64,000 nucleotides of DNA from Planctomycetota bacterium (GTDB taxonomy: Bacteria; Planctomycetota; Planctomycetia; Planctomycetales; Planctomycetaceae): positions 84,285 through 148,284 of the forward strand of contig JAFEBS010000009.1 in NCBI GenBank assembly GCA_018242525.1. The letters run 5' to 3'. Below, in pieces: positions 8,237-16,801 of this stretch; positions within the stretch are counted from its first letter, which is position 1; every line of letters starts with the position of its first letter. The position numbers were made by a program, and so were the translations under genes. The notes under the pieces were generated by a model. It was not told where the DNA came from. It saw nothing but the letters and a program-made list of their open reading frames with translations, and did no database searches.

Positions 8237-9145
8237 ATGACAGGCCGGACGCCCATCCCACGATCGCGGATTCTCTGGTCCATCGTCGCCTTGTTGTCGT
8301 TGACCGCGATCGGCTTGAGTCACTGGATCACGCATCCCGTGGCGGAGGATTCCGAGCAGATCGATTTCATCAATCGTTTTCGCGGTGGCTCTCTGGTTAT
8401 TGCCGGCGGCGGCTATCTGCCGCCAACGGTCCGATTGCGGTTCCTGGATCTCGGTGGCGGACCGAAATCAATCCGCCTGGTCGTGATCCCCTCGTACGAT
8501 GCCACTCCCGACCAGATCGCATCGCTGCGGGACACCTGGCACAACCTGGGTGTCCCCTCGGTCCAGGTCCTGCACACGAAATCACGCGATGTCGCCAATC
8601 AGGAATCGTTCACCAGCCCGCTCGATCAGGCCACGGGCGTTTGGCTGAGTGGCGGGACACAATCCTGGCTGTCCGAACAGTATGCCGGTACGCTCGTCGA
8701 ACAGAAGTTGCGGGCGGTCATCGACCGGGGCGGCGTGATCGGCGGAAGTTCTGCCGGAGCGGCCGCGATGACGAAGGTCATGATTGAACAGGGTGTGGAA
8801 GAAGCGGTGGAAGGAGTCGGTTTCGATCTGTTGCAGGGTGCAATCATTGATCAGCACTTCCTGCGTCGCAGCCGCCTGAATCGACTGTTGAAGCTGCTGG
8901 AGTCTCATCCAGACCGGATGGCGTTTGGCATTGACGAGGGAACCGCCCTCGTCGTCCAGGTTCCGAAGGGCCGACTGGGAGTGATCGGCGATTCGTACGT
9001 GATCGCCTGCATCCCGGAAACGGACGTCGGCGGCCCGCGATTCGAAGTCCTGAAGCATCGCGACCAGATCGATCTGGTCGGCCTGAAAAGCGGCCGCGTC
9101 CGAGTCAGTTCCCCGAGCGAACTGGATGCCAGCCTGGAAGATTAG
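8237..9145 (+). CDS. Cyanophycinase-like serine hydrolase, membrane-anchored or exported
   Basis: A peptidase S51 (cyanophycinase) family protein of 302 residues. The nucleophile elbow GGSSAGAA at 169-176 places the catalytic Ser at 172. Other family marks are LSGGTQ (137-142), DQHF and FGIDEGTAL. Residues 11-29 form a hydrophobic segment after a short basic start, so the enzyme is probably exported or anchored, unlike cytoplasmic cyanophycinases. No cyanophycin synthetase (cphA) is nearby, so the substrate may be another aspartyl peptide. Confidence 0.82.
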   Translation: MTGRTPIPRSRILWSIVALLSLTAIGLSHWITHPVAEDSEQIDFINRFRGGSLVIAGGGYLPPTVRLRFLDLGGGPKSIRLVVIPSYDATPDQIASLRDTWHNLGVPSVQVLHTKSRDVANQESFTSPLDQATGVWLSGGTQSWLSEQYAGTLVEQKLRAVIDRGGVIGGSSAGAAAMTKVMIEQGVEEAVEGVGFDLLQGAIIDQHFLRRSRLNRLLKLLESHPDRMAFGIDEGTALVVQVPKGRLGVIGDSYVIACIPETDVGGPRFEVLKHRDQIDLVGLKSGRVRVSSPSELDASLED

Positions 9146-9297
9146 CCAGGCACCGTGGCCGACGCTGCCAGAACAGATGCCTGTCAGTTCTTGGCGTGAA
9201 ACTGGATCGGTTCGCATGGCGACTTGTGGCGAAGTGAAGGCCCCCCCCGGTTTTCGGCCGTAACGATATCGTCACACCCCATTCCAGCTGACTTCAC

Positions 9298-9331
9298 GCT
9301 CGGCTTTCTTCACGCGGAACGATGAGGCTAC
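9298..9331. repeat. REP-like repeat, copy 1 (GCTCGGCTTTCTTCACGCGG)
   Basis: The 20-base block GCTCGGCTTTCTTCACGCGG (9298-9317) recurs exactly at 45033-45052, and both copies continue into a similar GAGGCTAC/GAAGGCTAC tail. Here it lies between convergent genes, just past the 3' end of the protease gene. A run of eight or nine C residues near 9241-9248 is also in this gap. Confidence 0.75.
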
Positions 9332-9344
9332 TTTGATCTCACGT

Positions 9345-11420
9345 CTATTTCGTCGCGAACCGCAATCGTGAGCGCGAGACGTCTTCATCCCACTCGTCTG
9401 CGTGACCGTCGAACTGAATCCGCACCAGGCCGTCCGATTTGACTTCCAGGATCCGGGCTGGCAACCATTTCTTTTCGCGTTCCGCAAACAGCCGGGCACC
9501 GACTTCCAGTTCTTCGTCGGGTTCCACCGGCTTGCCCAACGTCACCGTAATATTCCCCGTGGGACGGATCTGCAGAGCCAGTGTCCCCGTCAGTCGAATC
9601 GGCTGCGTCGCTTCGGGGATTTCCAGATCCAGCTTCACGTCGGCGTTCCCCTGCAGGATCTGCCCCGTCTTCAGGGACACGTCGACCGTACCCTTCACGC
9701 GACCGCCCACATTCAAGCCGGCTCCGCGCTGACCGCGGATGGCACCTGTCACTTCGAACATTGCACTCGGCTGGTTGGCATAGGTCCGCGTTCCGAGGTA
9801 TTGAAACTTCAGCGCCGCAAGTGCGGGAACGAACATTCCCGGCAGGCCGACTGACAGATTTCGCTGAGTTCGCAAGACCGCAGCGGGTTGGATTTCGCCA
9901 TCCGGTAACGGCAGGTAGAGCAGATCCAGTGATTGCAGGAAGTGGTCTGTGATTTCGGTAATCTGCGGCAGTTTGTCCTTGGCCACCTTGCGCAGGTCAG
10001 GTTGAGTGCGCAGGACGGAGCCATCGGCATCGAATTCCACAGCCGCCGATGTCTTCAAGACGTTTTGGCCGATGATCTTGAATTCGTCCGACTGATTCTT
10101 GACCACCTCGCCATTGACACTGACGCCGATCGAGAAGCTGGAATACGTCAGCCCCATTTGAGTCGACGTGGCACCTTTGGAATCCCGGTAGACCGGGTTC
10201 ATGGCCACCTTTAACCGCATCGCAATTGTCTGCGGCTTATCTGCCCCCGTCCGAATCTGGAATGTGGAATTGTCAGTGAGTTCCAGTTGCGGGGAATTGC
10301 CGGTCGGCGGAGCGAACTTCAAAGTGACCGGCTTGCGCTCGACGGGATTCGGGCGGAAGTTCCCCAGGCTGCGATGCCAGATCTGTTCGCCAGCACCGTC
10401 CAGATACGTGGGACGGAACCAGTATCCGGTCTTGGGCTCCGTCAACGGATCCACTTCGACTTCGAGATACGCTTCCCCCTTACCATCGTATTCGACGGAG
10501 ACCGTCTTGCTGGGCGAGTCTCCCGGCAACGGGCTGGGTTGCTGCTTGCCTCCGGGTCGCAACTTCGACTTCGAGACGGGCGCAATCCAGTAATCCAGCT
10601 TGATGTTCTTCACTCGACCGAGCGGATCGTTCATCGTCAAACGCACGGGGACCTTGGTCCTGGCTCCTTCCAGATAGGAAAGCTCCAGCGAAATCGACGA
10701 GATCCGGCCTGCCAGGAATTCTGCAACCTCGTCCGAGGGAATGGCAAAGTTGATCAGCGTTCCAACCACGGCAGAGACTGAGACACCGATCACGTGCCCC
10801 TGGCTGTCGATCACTGGTCCGCCCGAGTTTCCCGGATGGATCCCCCCATTGACCTGAATCTGTCGCAGGACTCCTGCATCCTTCCGCAAACTCGATACGC
10901 TCGACTTGCTGACGGTGATGTTCTTGCCCAGTCGCTTTCCAAACGGAAACCCGAAGATATAGACCGACTGGGTTTCGCTGAGGCCGTCCGTCTTTCCCAG
11001 GGCCAGCGGCTCCGGAAGGTCATCCCCGTCCGCCTGCAACACGGCCAGGTCCGAGGACCGATCGACCCCCAGGAATTTGACCTGGATTGTCCTGCTGTTC
11101 GCTTCGCCACTGTCGATGGTCGCTTCGACCTGTTGCGGCCGTCGACTGTCGGCATCCACCATCCCCAGGACGTGGGCATTGGTGATGATCAAACCTTTCT
11201 CGACAGCAAACCAGCCACTGCCTTCCGCAATGCTGTCGTTCGCCAGTTTCACACGCAACTGGACTGTTGCGTGCTTGACCGACTTCAGCACCTTTTCATC
11301 CAGGGGCCCATCCTGGGCTCGTACCGGCGATCCAGCGATGATGAGCATCAGGCAAAACAAGCCAGACAACAGTCGGGCTTGTGAAGGCACCACCAGACAG
11401 CCAACACGCAAAAACCGCAT
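9345..11420 (-). CDS. Exported trypsin-like serine protease with C-terminal SH3/Tudor-like module
   Basis: A 691-residue protein starting at the ATG at 11420, preceded by GAAAGG, with a signal peptide ending near PVRAQ (about residue 36). The S1C (HtrA-like) protease domain carries His83 in ITNAHVLG, Asp124 in DRSSDLAVL and Ser199 in HPGNSGGP. No PDZ domain follows; instead there is a long beta-rich region and, in the last 50 residues, a module with WLPARILEV, VRIQFDGH and DEWDEDVSRSRLR, typical of SH3/Tudor-like folds. A TTG 78 bases upstream would place sequence ahead of the signal peptide and is rejected. Confidence 0.87.
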   Translation of the reverse strand: MRFLRVGCLVVPSQARLLSGLFCLMLIIAGSPVRAQDGPLDEKVLKSVKHATVQLRVKLANDSIAEGSGWFAVEKGLIITNAHVLGMVDADSRRPQQVEATIDSGEANSRTIQVKFLGVDRSSDLAVLQADGDDLPEPLALGKTDGLSETQSVYIFGFPFGKRLGKNITVSKSSVSSLRKDAGVLRQIQVNGGIHPGNSGGPVIDSQGHVIGVSVSAVVGTLINFAIPSDEVAEFLAGRISSISLELSYLEGARTKVPVRLTMNDPLGRVKNIKLDYWIAPVSKSKLRPGGKQQPSPLPGDSPSKTVSVEYDGKGEAYLEVEVDPLTEPKTGYWFRPTYLDGAGEQIWHRSLGNFRPNPVERKPVTLKFAPPTGNSPQLELTDNSTFQIRTGADKPQTIAMRLKVAMNPVYRDSKGATSTQMGLTYSSFSIGVSVNGEVVKNQSDEFKIIGQNVLKTSAAVEFDADGSVLRTQPDLRKVAKDKLPQITEITDHFLQSLDLLYLPLPDGEIQPAAVLRTQRNLSVGLPGMFVPALAALKFQYLGTRTYANQPSAMFEVTGAIRGQRGAGLNVGGRVKGTVDVSLKTGQILQGNADVKLDLEIPEATQPIRLTGTLALQIRPTGNITVTLGKPVEPDEELEVGARLFAEREKKWLPARILEVKSDGLVRIQFDGHADEWDEDVSRSRLRFATK

Positions 11421-11574
11421 CGACGCAGACCTTTCGCTCAGCGGAGATTTGTTACCTGATCTGGCAACGTCAGAACACAGCAAGAAATGCGATTGCATCC
11501 TACGTTCGCGACTTTACGGTCACAATTACAGGGACGTCGGCAATGGCTTACGATTCCGTCACCTGTACTGTCTC

Positions 11575-11653
11575 TGTGAGCCGCAAGGCGCTAGCCGCGG
11601 GTTCTTCGGGTGCAATTGAGCATGCACCCGCGGCTAGCGCCTTGCGGCTCACA
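11575..11653. repeat. 79-bp perfect palindromic element with 28-bp arms
   Basis: Left arm 11575-11602 (starts TGTGAGCCGCAAGGCGCTAG) and right arm 11626-11653 are perfect reverse complements over 28 bases. The 23-base centre begins TCTTCGGGTGC and can form an alternative inner hairpin, GGGTGC/GCACCC, using the start of the right arm. The element lies between the divergent protease and M48 genes. A second copy with the same arms but a longer centre is at 57324-57530, and a truncated relative opens the window. Confidence 0.95.
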
Positions 11654-11754
11654 AATAGCCTGATAATGCCGTAAAACCTGTACGCTCATTGGTATCATGG
11701 GACTTCGTGTGACGGGTTGAGATTTGTAGCGTGATCACCTGCCGGAGTGCGTTC

Positions 11755-12885
11755 ATGTATGGAGCCGAAGAGTTTGCTGGCGGTGTTTTTCACCAATCGA
11801 TCGAGGGGGGGCGGGCCACCGCCACGATTGAACTGACTGCCAGCGGTGTGAAGGCGGTGACCAGTACGGGGCAGACATTCGAGATTCGGTATCAGGACTG
11901 CGCACTCGATGTCGGCGGTGCCAGCGGGCGGATGGTGTTTTTGCGCACGATGGACCGCCGGCTCACGATCTTTTGCGAGGATCGCCGGTTCCCCAAGGCA
12001 CTGGAGATGGATGCCGGCCCGGAGTTTGCCGAGCAATTGGCGACCGTTCAGAAATCCCGTTGGAGGGAGGGATTTCAATGGCGAATGTGGCTGGCAGTTG
12101 GCACTGCCGTGTGTCTGCTCTGCCTGGTAGGCGGCTATTACGCACTGTTGTGGACGGCGAAATCGTCGATTGGAGCCATTCCCGTCAGCGCGGATATCCA
12201 GATCGGCAAAGCAGCGTTTGATGCCCGGACGCTGGAAGGTCCGCAGGTGACTGATCGCGTCGTCGTCGATGCTGTCAAAGCCATGGTCGCTCGCCTGGAA
12301 CCCCATGCCGAACTGAAGGGACTGACATTTGACGTGTACGTGGTGAATTCCAGTGACATCAATGCCTATTGCCTGCCGGGCGGAAAGATCGTCGTCTTCA
12401 CGGGCCTGTTGAAGACCGCACAGTCGGCCGAACAGGTGACCGGGGTCTTGAGCCACGAAATGTCGCATGCCATCAAGCGACATGGTTTGCGACATGTCAT
12501 GGAATCGATGGGCATCGTTGTGGCGGTTGAGTTACTTGTTGGCGATGTTGGGGGACTGGTCTCACTCGCCGCGGATCTGGGCAAGTCCGCAGCGCTCACC
12601 AGCTACAGTCGCGACGCGGAAACCGAAGCGGACGTGACGGGTGTGAAGATGCTGCATGCGGCCGCGATCGATCCTCTGGAATTGGCCGGTTTTTTCGAAT
12701 TGCTGAAGCAGCAGCAACCGGAATTCACAGCTGCGATCCAATGGCTCAGTACTCATCCTCAGCACGATGAGCGGATCGCCACAGTTCGCGGTGAAGTGGC
12801 GAAACTGCCGCCACAGGAATATCGCGGCATGGAGATCGATTGGGAGAAGCTTCAGCAACGCCTGCAAGAGATTGGTGCTGAGTAA
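11755..12885 (+). CDS. M48-family membrane metallopeptidase
   Basis: A 376-residue zinc peptidase. The ATG at 11755 follows GGAG by seven bases; an upstream GTG at 11731 is less likely. The first 100 residues form a beta-rich domain like the small regions found ahead of M48 domains in other bacteria. A membrane segment spans about 111-133. The HExxH site is SHEMSHAIKRH (His234, Glu235, His238), and the third ligand is probably the Glu in ETEADVTG. Close relatives act on membrane or misfolded envelope proteins; the substrate here is unknown. It is followed by a long palindromic repeat. Confidence 0.88.
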   Translation: MYGAEEFAGGVFHQSIEGGRATATIELTASGVKAVTSTGQTFEIRYQDCALDVGGASGRMVFLRTMDRRLTIFCEDRRFPKALEMDAGPEFAEQLATVQKSRWREGFQWRMWLAVGTAVCLLCLVGGYYALLWTAKSSIGAIPVSADIQIGKAAFDARTLEGPQVTDRVVVDAVKAMVARLEPHAELKGLTFDVYVVNSSDINAYCLPGGKIVVFTGLLKTAQSAEQVTGVLSHEMSHAIKRHGLRHVMESMGIVVAVELLVGDVGGLVSLAADLGKSAALTSYSRDAETEADVTGVKMLHAAAIDPLELAGFFELLKQQQPEFTAAIQWLSTHPQHDERIATVRGEVAKLPPQEYRGMEIDWEKLQQRLQEIGAE

Positions 12886-12892
12886 ATCCCGC

Positions 12893-13049
12893 ACTCGGTG
12901 ACCAGGACGATCGCCGTTTTCCAATTGGGTGCCACGGTCTTACAGTCTTCGGAAAGGCCGTGCGAGTTCTCAATCGGCACGGCCGTGTCGAGGACTCGAT
13001 AACCGTGGCACCCGACTCCGAAAACGGCGATGGCCCTGACTCCGTGACT
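12893..13049. repeat. Long interrupted palindrome with GGGTGCCACGGT arms
   Basis: Nested inverted repeats fill the gap between the M48 gene and the first AIM24 gene: ATCGCCGTTTTC (12910-12921) pairs with GAAAACGGCGAT (13020-13031), and GGGTGCCACGGT (12927-12938) pairs with ACCGTGGCACCC (13002-13013). The outermost 15-20 bases are imperfectly complementary. The whole block can fold into one long stem with a central loop of about 60 bases. No other copy was seen in this window. Confidence 0.88.
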
Positions 13050-13106
13050 CACCAGCCTTGAGAAATCAGATCGAATTGACAGAATAGGTCACCTTTCGAT
13101 TTCTCC

Positions 13107-13814
13107 ATGTCCCAACCTCATTCCGTACTCCCGCCCGTTTGCAGGAACAGGAGATTCATCATCGAAGCCACGACTCGAAACCGACCGTCGTTTGCGAACA
13201 TCCACATCAAGCTGGAGCCCGGCGACAAGATCATTGCCGAGGCCGATGCGATGGCCAGCATGTCCGCCAATGTACAGATGCAGACCCGCTGGAGCGGCGG
13301 TGTGATGAAGGCGGTGCTCAAGCGGGTTTTTGGTGGGGAATCTCTGTTCGTCAATGAATTCTCGGCCCCCGCACCTGCGGAACTGGTCCTGACTCAACCT
13401 TTTCCCGGCGACATCGAGTCGATCGATCTCAAGGGGAATACACTCTTCCTGCAGCCCGGGGCGTTCCTGGCCTGCGAGCCGGGCGTCACTCTGGGGTTGG
13501 GCTGGGCAGGCATGGCCAGTTTCGTGGGAGGTGAGGGACTGTTCCGGCTCAAGGTCTCTGGCAATGGTCGCGTCTGGTTCTCGGCCTATGGCGGGATCTT
13601 TACCCGCGAGATCACCGACGAATACATCGTCGATACCGGGCACCTTGTGGCGTACGAACCGACAATTAACATTCGGGTGGGAATGGCTGGCGGGATATTC
13701 TCCAGCTTCTTCGGAGGCGAAGGACTCGTCACCAAAGTTCGTGGCCCCGGACGAATCTACATGCAGTCCCGCAACTTCAGTGGCCTCACCGCCTGGATGA
13801 ATGCGCACCTGTAG
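13107..13814 (+). CDS. AIM24/TIGR00266-family protein, paralogue 1
   Basis: A 235-residue protein and the first of three tandem paralogues. It shows the recurring pattern of the family: EPGDKIIAEADAMASM near the start, FVGGEGLFRLKVSGNGRV in the middle, and DEYIVDTGHLVAYE followed by FGGEGLVTKVRGPGRIYMQ at the end. AIM24-like proteins form a double beta-sandwich related to the TRAP fold. Their bacterial function is not established. There is no signal peptide or membrane segment. The first 20 residues are not shared with the paralogues, so the start could lie slightly downstream. Confidence 0.85.
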   Translation: MSQPHSVLPPVCRNRRFIIEATTRNRPSFANIHIKLEPGDKIIAEADAMASMSANVQMQTRWSGGVMKAVLKRVFGGESLFVNEFSAPAPAELVLTQPFPGDIESIDLKGNTLFLQPGAFLACEPGVTLGLGWAGMASFVGGEGLFRLKVSGNGRVWFSAYGGIFTREITDEYIVDTGHLVAYEPTINIRVGMAGGIFSSFFGGEGLVTKVRGPGRIYMQSRNFSGLTAWMNAHL

Positions 13815-13880
13815 CATCGCCGCTTCTCATCGTTCCGCTCCAGTCATTCTATTTGCCCCTTCGACCACAGGGACCGTTCC

Positions 13881-14564
13881 ATGCAATACGAAATCCTGGC
13901 CCGCCCCTCCGCCGCGGTGGCGAAGTTGTCGCTGGATGCCGGCGAGTCCATCACGTGCGAAGTCGGTGCCATGATCGCCATGACCACCGGCCTTTCCGTG
14001 GAAACGACTTCCGGTCAAAAGGGAGCAAGCGGTGGTTTGCTCAAGGGTCTGAAGCGGATGTTTTCGGGTGAGAATTTCTTCCTCAATCACTTCACCGCCA
14101 ATCAGTCCGATCAGACGTTGATCATCGGCCCTACCATGCTTGGTGACATCGTGCATCACAAGCTGACGGGTGGTTCACTGGTGATCCAGGGATCCAGTTG
14201 GCTGGCCAGCGATACCGGAATCTCGATCGACGCCACCTGGCAGGGTTTTGGCAAGGCCATTTTCAGCGGTGAAGGACTATTCTGGGTCAAGGCCAGCGGT
14301 CAGGGGTCGATCTTTTTGAACAGTTTCGGCGCGATTTATGAAGTTGATGTCGATGGCGAATACATTGTCGACACGGGACACATCGTCGCGTTTGAGGACA
14401 CTCTGCAATTCAAGATCGTCAAGGCGGGAGCCAGCCTGATCGGCAGTTTCCTGGGGGGTGAAGGACTGGTCTGCAAATTCCAGGGGACGGGCAAGCTGTA
14501 TTGCCAAAGTCACAACCCACCCAACTTTGGCAAGTTGCTGGGCCCCAAACTGAAGCCGAAATGA
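13881..14564 (+). CDS. AIM24/TIGR00266-family protein, paralogue 2
   Basis: A 227-residue protein of the same family as its two neighbours, sharing GEYIVDTGHIVAFEDTL, FLGGEGLVCKFQGTGKLY and FSGEGLFWVKASGQGS. The ATG at 13881 is preceded by GGGA at a suitable distance. It begins 66 bases after paralogue 1 ends, so the three are probably one transcript. It is closer to paralogue 3 than to paralogue 1 in the VDTGxIVAFEDTL segment, which suggests two duplication steps. Confidence 0.87.
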   Translation: MQYEILARPSAAVAKLSLDAGESITCEVGAMIAMTTGLSVETTSGQKGASGGLLKGLKRMFSGENFFLNHFTANQSDQTLIIGPTMLGDIVHHKLTGGSLVIQGSSWLASDTGISIDATWQGFGKAIFSGEGLFWVKASGQGSIFLNSFGAIYEVDVDGEYIVDTGHIVAFEDTLQFKIVKAGASLIGSFLGGEGLVCKFQGTGKLYCQSHNPPNFGKLLGPKLKPK

Positions 14565-14642
14565 TCGCACGGTCAGATCCCCGTCCGACAGTTCCTCCGC
14601 TCAACGCTCCGGCATTCGTTCATCAGGATATTGGAAACTATC

Positions 14643-15341
14643 ATGAGTGGGCTCGATTTCGAGATTTCTCAGCGGCCTGATTTCGCCCTCGTATCGGTGC
14701 AGATGCAACCGGGCCAGGTCGTCTATTCCGAGCCGGCGGCCATGGCCTCCATGACTCCCTCGCTGACCATGAAGGCAGGTTTGAAGGGGGGCTGGAAAAA
14801 GGCTCTCGGCCGAGTCTTCGCGGGCGAAAGCATGATTGTGAACACCTTCACCGCCGAGAATGGACCGGGAGAAATCACCTTTGCACCGGGAACGCCTGGC
14901 GACGTCATGCATTATCGGCTGGACGGTAACTCGATCTATCTGCAACGTGGTGCCTTTCTGATTCATTCCGAGGGAATCGAGCTGTCCGCCAAGTGGGGCG
15001 GGGCCAAGGGGTTCTTCAGCGGCAACGGACTGGTCCTGCTGAAGGCCGAAGGAACGGGCGACCTGTTCTTCAATTCGTATGGAGCCATTCTGGAAGTGGA
15101 TGTGACCGACGACTATGTCGTCGACACCGGGTATATCGTTGCGTTTGAAGACACGCTGGATTACAAGGTTGTCGTCCTGCCCGGCTCACGCCCCTCCAAG
15201 ACGATCAAGAATTTCCTGTTCGGCGGCGAGGGCCTGGTCTGCAGGTTCTCGGGACAGGGCAAGGTCTGGATCCAGACCCGCTACGTCCACCCCCTGCTCG
15301 CCTGGGTCTATCCCTTCCGCCCGACGAAGTCGAACGACTGA
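14643..15341 (+). CDS. AIM24/TIGR00266-family protein, paralogue 3
   Basis: The third tandem copy, 232 residues from the ATG at 14643, which follows AGGATA at a suitable distance; a TTG at 14631 is unlikely. Family segments are MQPGQVVYSEPAAMASMTPS, DDYVVDTGYIVAFEDTLDYK and FLFGGEGLVCRFSGQGKVWI. The three proteins have kept similar lengths and all conserved glycines, arguing that each is functional and that they may assemble together. Confidence 0.87.
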   Translation: MSGLDFEISQRPDFALVSVQMQPGQVVYSEPAAMASMTPSLTMKAGLKGGWKKALGRVFAGESMIVNTFTAENGPGEITFAPGTPGDVMHYRLDGNSIYLQRGAFLIHSEGIELSAKWGGAKGFFSGNGLVLLKAEGTGDLFFNSYGAILEVDVTDDYVVDTGYIVAFEDTLDYKVVVLPGSRPSKTIKNFLFGGEGLVCRFSGQGKVWIQTRYVHPLLAWVYPFRPTKSND

Positions 15342-15347
15342 CCGTAC

Positions 15348-15366
15348 CCGACGCTGCCAGCGTCGG
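15348..15366. terminator. GC-rich hairpin between convergent genes
   Basis: CCGACGCT (15348-15355) and AGCGTCGG (15359-15366) form a perfect 8-bp stem with loop GCC, right after the third AIM24 gene and facing the convergent gene that ends at 15392. There is no T-run, so it may be a repeat rather than an intrinsic terminator. Confidence 0.4.
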
Positions 15367-15391
15367 CGGTCCGAACCTGGATTCGGCTGAC

Positions 15392-16642
15392 CTACTTCGA
15401 CCAAGTCAGCGGCGGTCCGTCCAGATGGTTGACATAACGGTCGCGGAATTCGAAGAACTTCGCATCCGCGGCCTGTTGCGCTGCCATGGTTGCGGCACCA
15501 AAACGGATCGCCTGACGGACCTGGTCGTCGGCACCGGCCCCCAACGCTTTGACCGTCTCCAGCACCTGTTTCACCTGGGGATCGCCTGCGATCTTCGCTT
15601 CGATGTCGACGCGGGGCTTGGTGGCATCTTGAGTTTCCACGTGCGACCAGACTACCTCCCAATTCCCGTTCGGCATTTGAGCGACGAACACCGACTGAAC
15701 CGTCGCCTGGCTTCCTTCAACCTTTACGTCGACACGTGTCGCCCGGAATCCGGTGACGGACGAAGCCGCCGCGTCTCGCGTCGCCTGCTTCAGCCAGTCA
15801 CGATTGTTGTCCGGGGGGCCGGGTCGACCATCGCCGAGCAGGTCCTTTAGTAACGTGTCGACCTGCGACGTCAACACTTTCGTCAGAACAGGAGCCAGAT
15901 CCACCGCCTTGCGATCTTCATTCGATCGAATCAGCAGATCGCCGGTCCCTTGAAAGTCCAGTGGCTTGACCAGCGTGTAATTGACGATCGCCAGGCGGGC
16001 CGCCCATTCCCGATCGTCTTGTGGTCGCGGTGCCAGGCGATCCGAGATGTCCGGCGGAGGAATCGTGCTGTCGACCATCCGCTGTTTTAATTCCCGCTGC
16101 AGATCGTGCAGGTCGCGCGTCTCGACATTCGCCAACTGTTCGCTCCAGGCCCACATCGCCGCTCGCTGTCGATCGGGTGCTGGATGAATCATCTTCGCGA
16201 TGGAATCGTGTTCAATGTCCACCCAGACAAACTGCGACGGTTGATCAGCCTTGCCTTCCTTGAGCTGCTGTTCAGCACGCTCAACTTCCTTTTTCAGAAA
16301 GAACACGAGTTGCGGCTCACCCGGGGGAACCGCCAGCAACCCCTGCAACCGGTTTCGCAATTGCTCGAACACCTGCTTTCGCTGATCCGCTTCTTTGGCG
16401 ATCACCTTCTGAAACAGATCGGGACTGGAGTGGCGCAGCCATTCGCGCGAGACGGCCATTGTGACGGTGCCGACAGGATCCGCCTTGATCACGGCACCGC
16501 GAATCGTCCGGCCGGACTTCAGACTGACGATGTCCACCACAGTCTGCGAGGCCGGAACCGCCTTGTTCACCTGCCCTGCGGTCGTTAATCCCGCGAACGA
16601 GCAAATTGCCAATCCCAGCAAAAAGGGGCGAATCACGTTCAT
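15392..16642 (-). CDS. Exported protein of unknown function
   Basis: 416 residues starting at the ATG at 16642, which is preceded by GGGGAG. A signal peptide covers about residues 1-23 (FLLGLAICSFAGLTTAG). The N-terminal part has a short segment VDIVSLKSGRTIRGAVI resembling a small beta-barrel repeat found in planctomycete exported proteins, followed by a charged, probably helical region with many Gln and Lys (about 65-130). The C-terminal half has alternating beta strands (VDVKVEGSQATVQSVFVAQM). I recognise no catalytic motif. It is probably periplasmic. Confidence 0.7.
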   Translation of the reverse strand: MNVIRPFLLGLAICSFAGLTTAGQVNKAVPASQTVVDIVSLKSGRTIRGAVIKADPVGTVTMAVSREWLRHSSPDLFQKVIAKEADQRKQVFEQLRNRLQGLLAVPPGEPQLVFFLKKEVERAEQQLKEGKADQPSQFVWVDIEHDSIAKMIHPAPDRQRAAMWAWSEQLANVETRDLHDLQRELKQRMVDSTIPPPDISDRLAPRPQDDREWAARLAIVNYTLVKPLDFQGTGDLLIRSNEDRKAVDLAPVLTKVLTSQVDTLLKDLLGDGRPGPPDNNRDWLKQATRDAAASSVTGFRATRVDVKVEGSQATVQSVFVAQMPNGNWEVVWSHVETQDATKPRVDIEAKIAGDPQVKQVLETVKALGAGADDQVRQAIRFGAATMAAQQAADAKFFEFRDRYVNHLDGPPLTWSK

Positions 16643-16801
16643 GGCAGGACTCCCCAACCCAGGACCAGCCCATTCCGGAATTCCGGTTCGATCGAATGAC
16701 GTATTCTTCGCGATCGACCGCGGCGCGACAGCACTCCGCCAACTACTGCAGTTAACGATTTCCGCGAACCGGAATCAACAAGCCCGTCTGGGTTTCAACC
16801 A

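Noticed and set aside
11575..11653. Ordinary rho-independent terminator
   Set aside because: It lies between divergent gene starts, its arms are perfect over 28 bp, no T-run follows, and it recurs with identical ends at 57324-57530; this fits a repeat element better.
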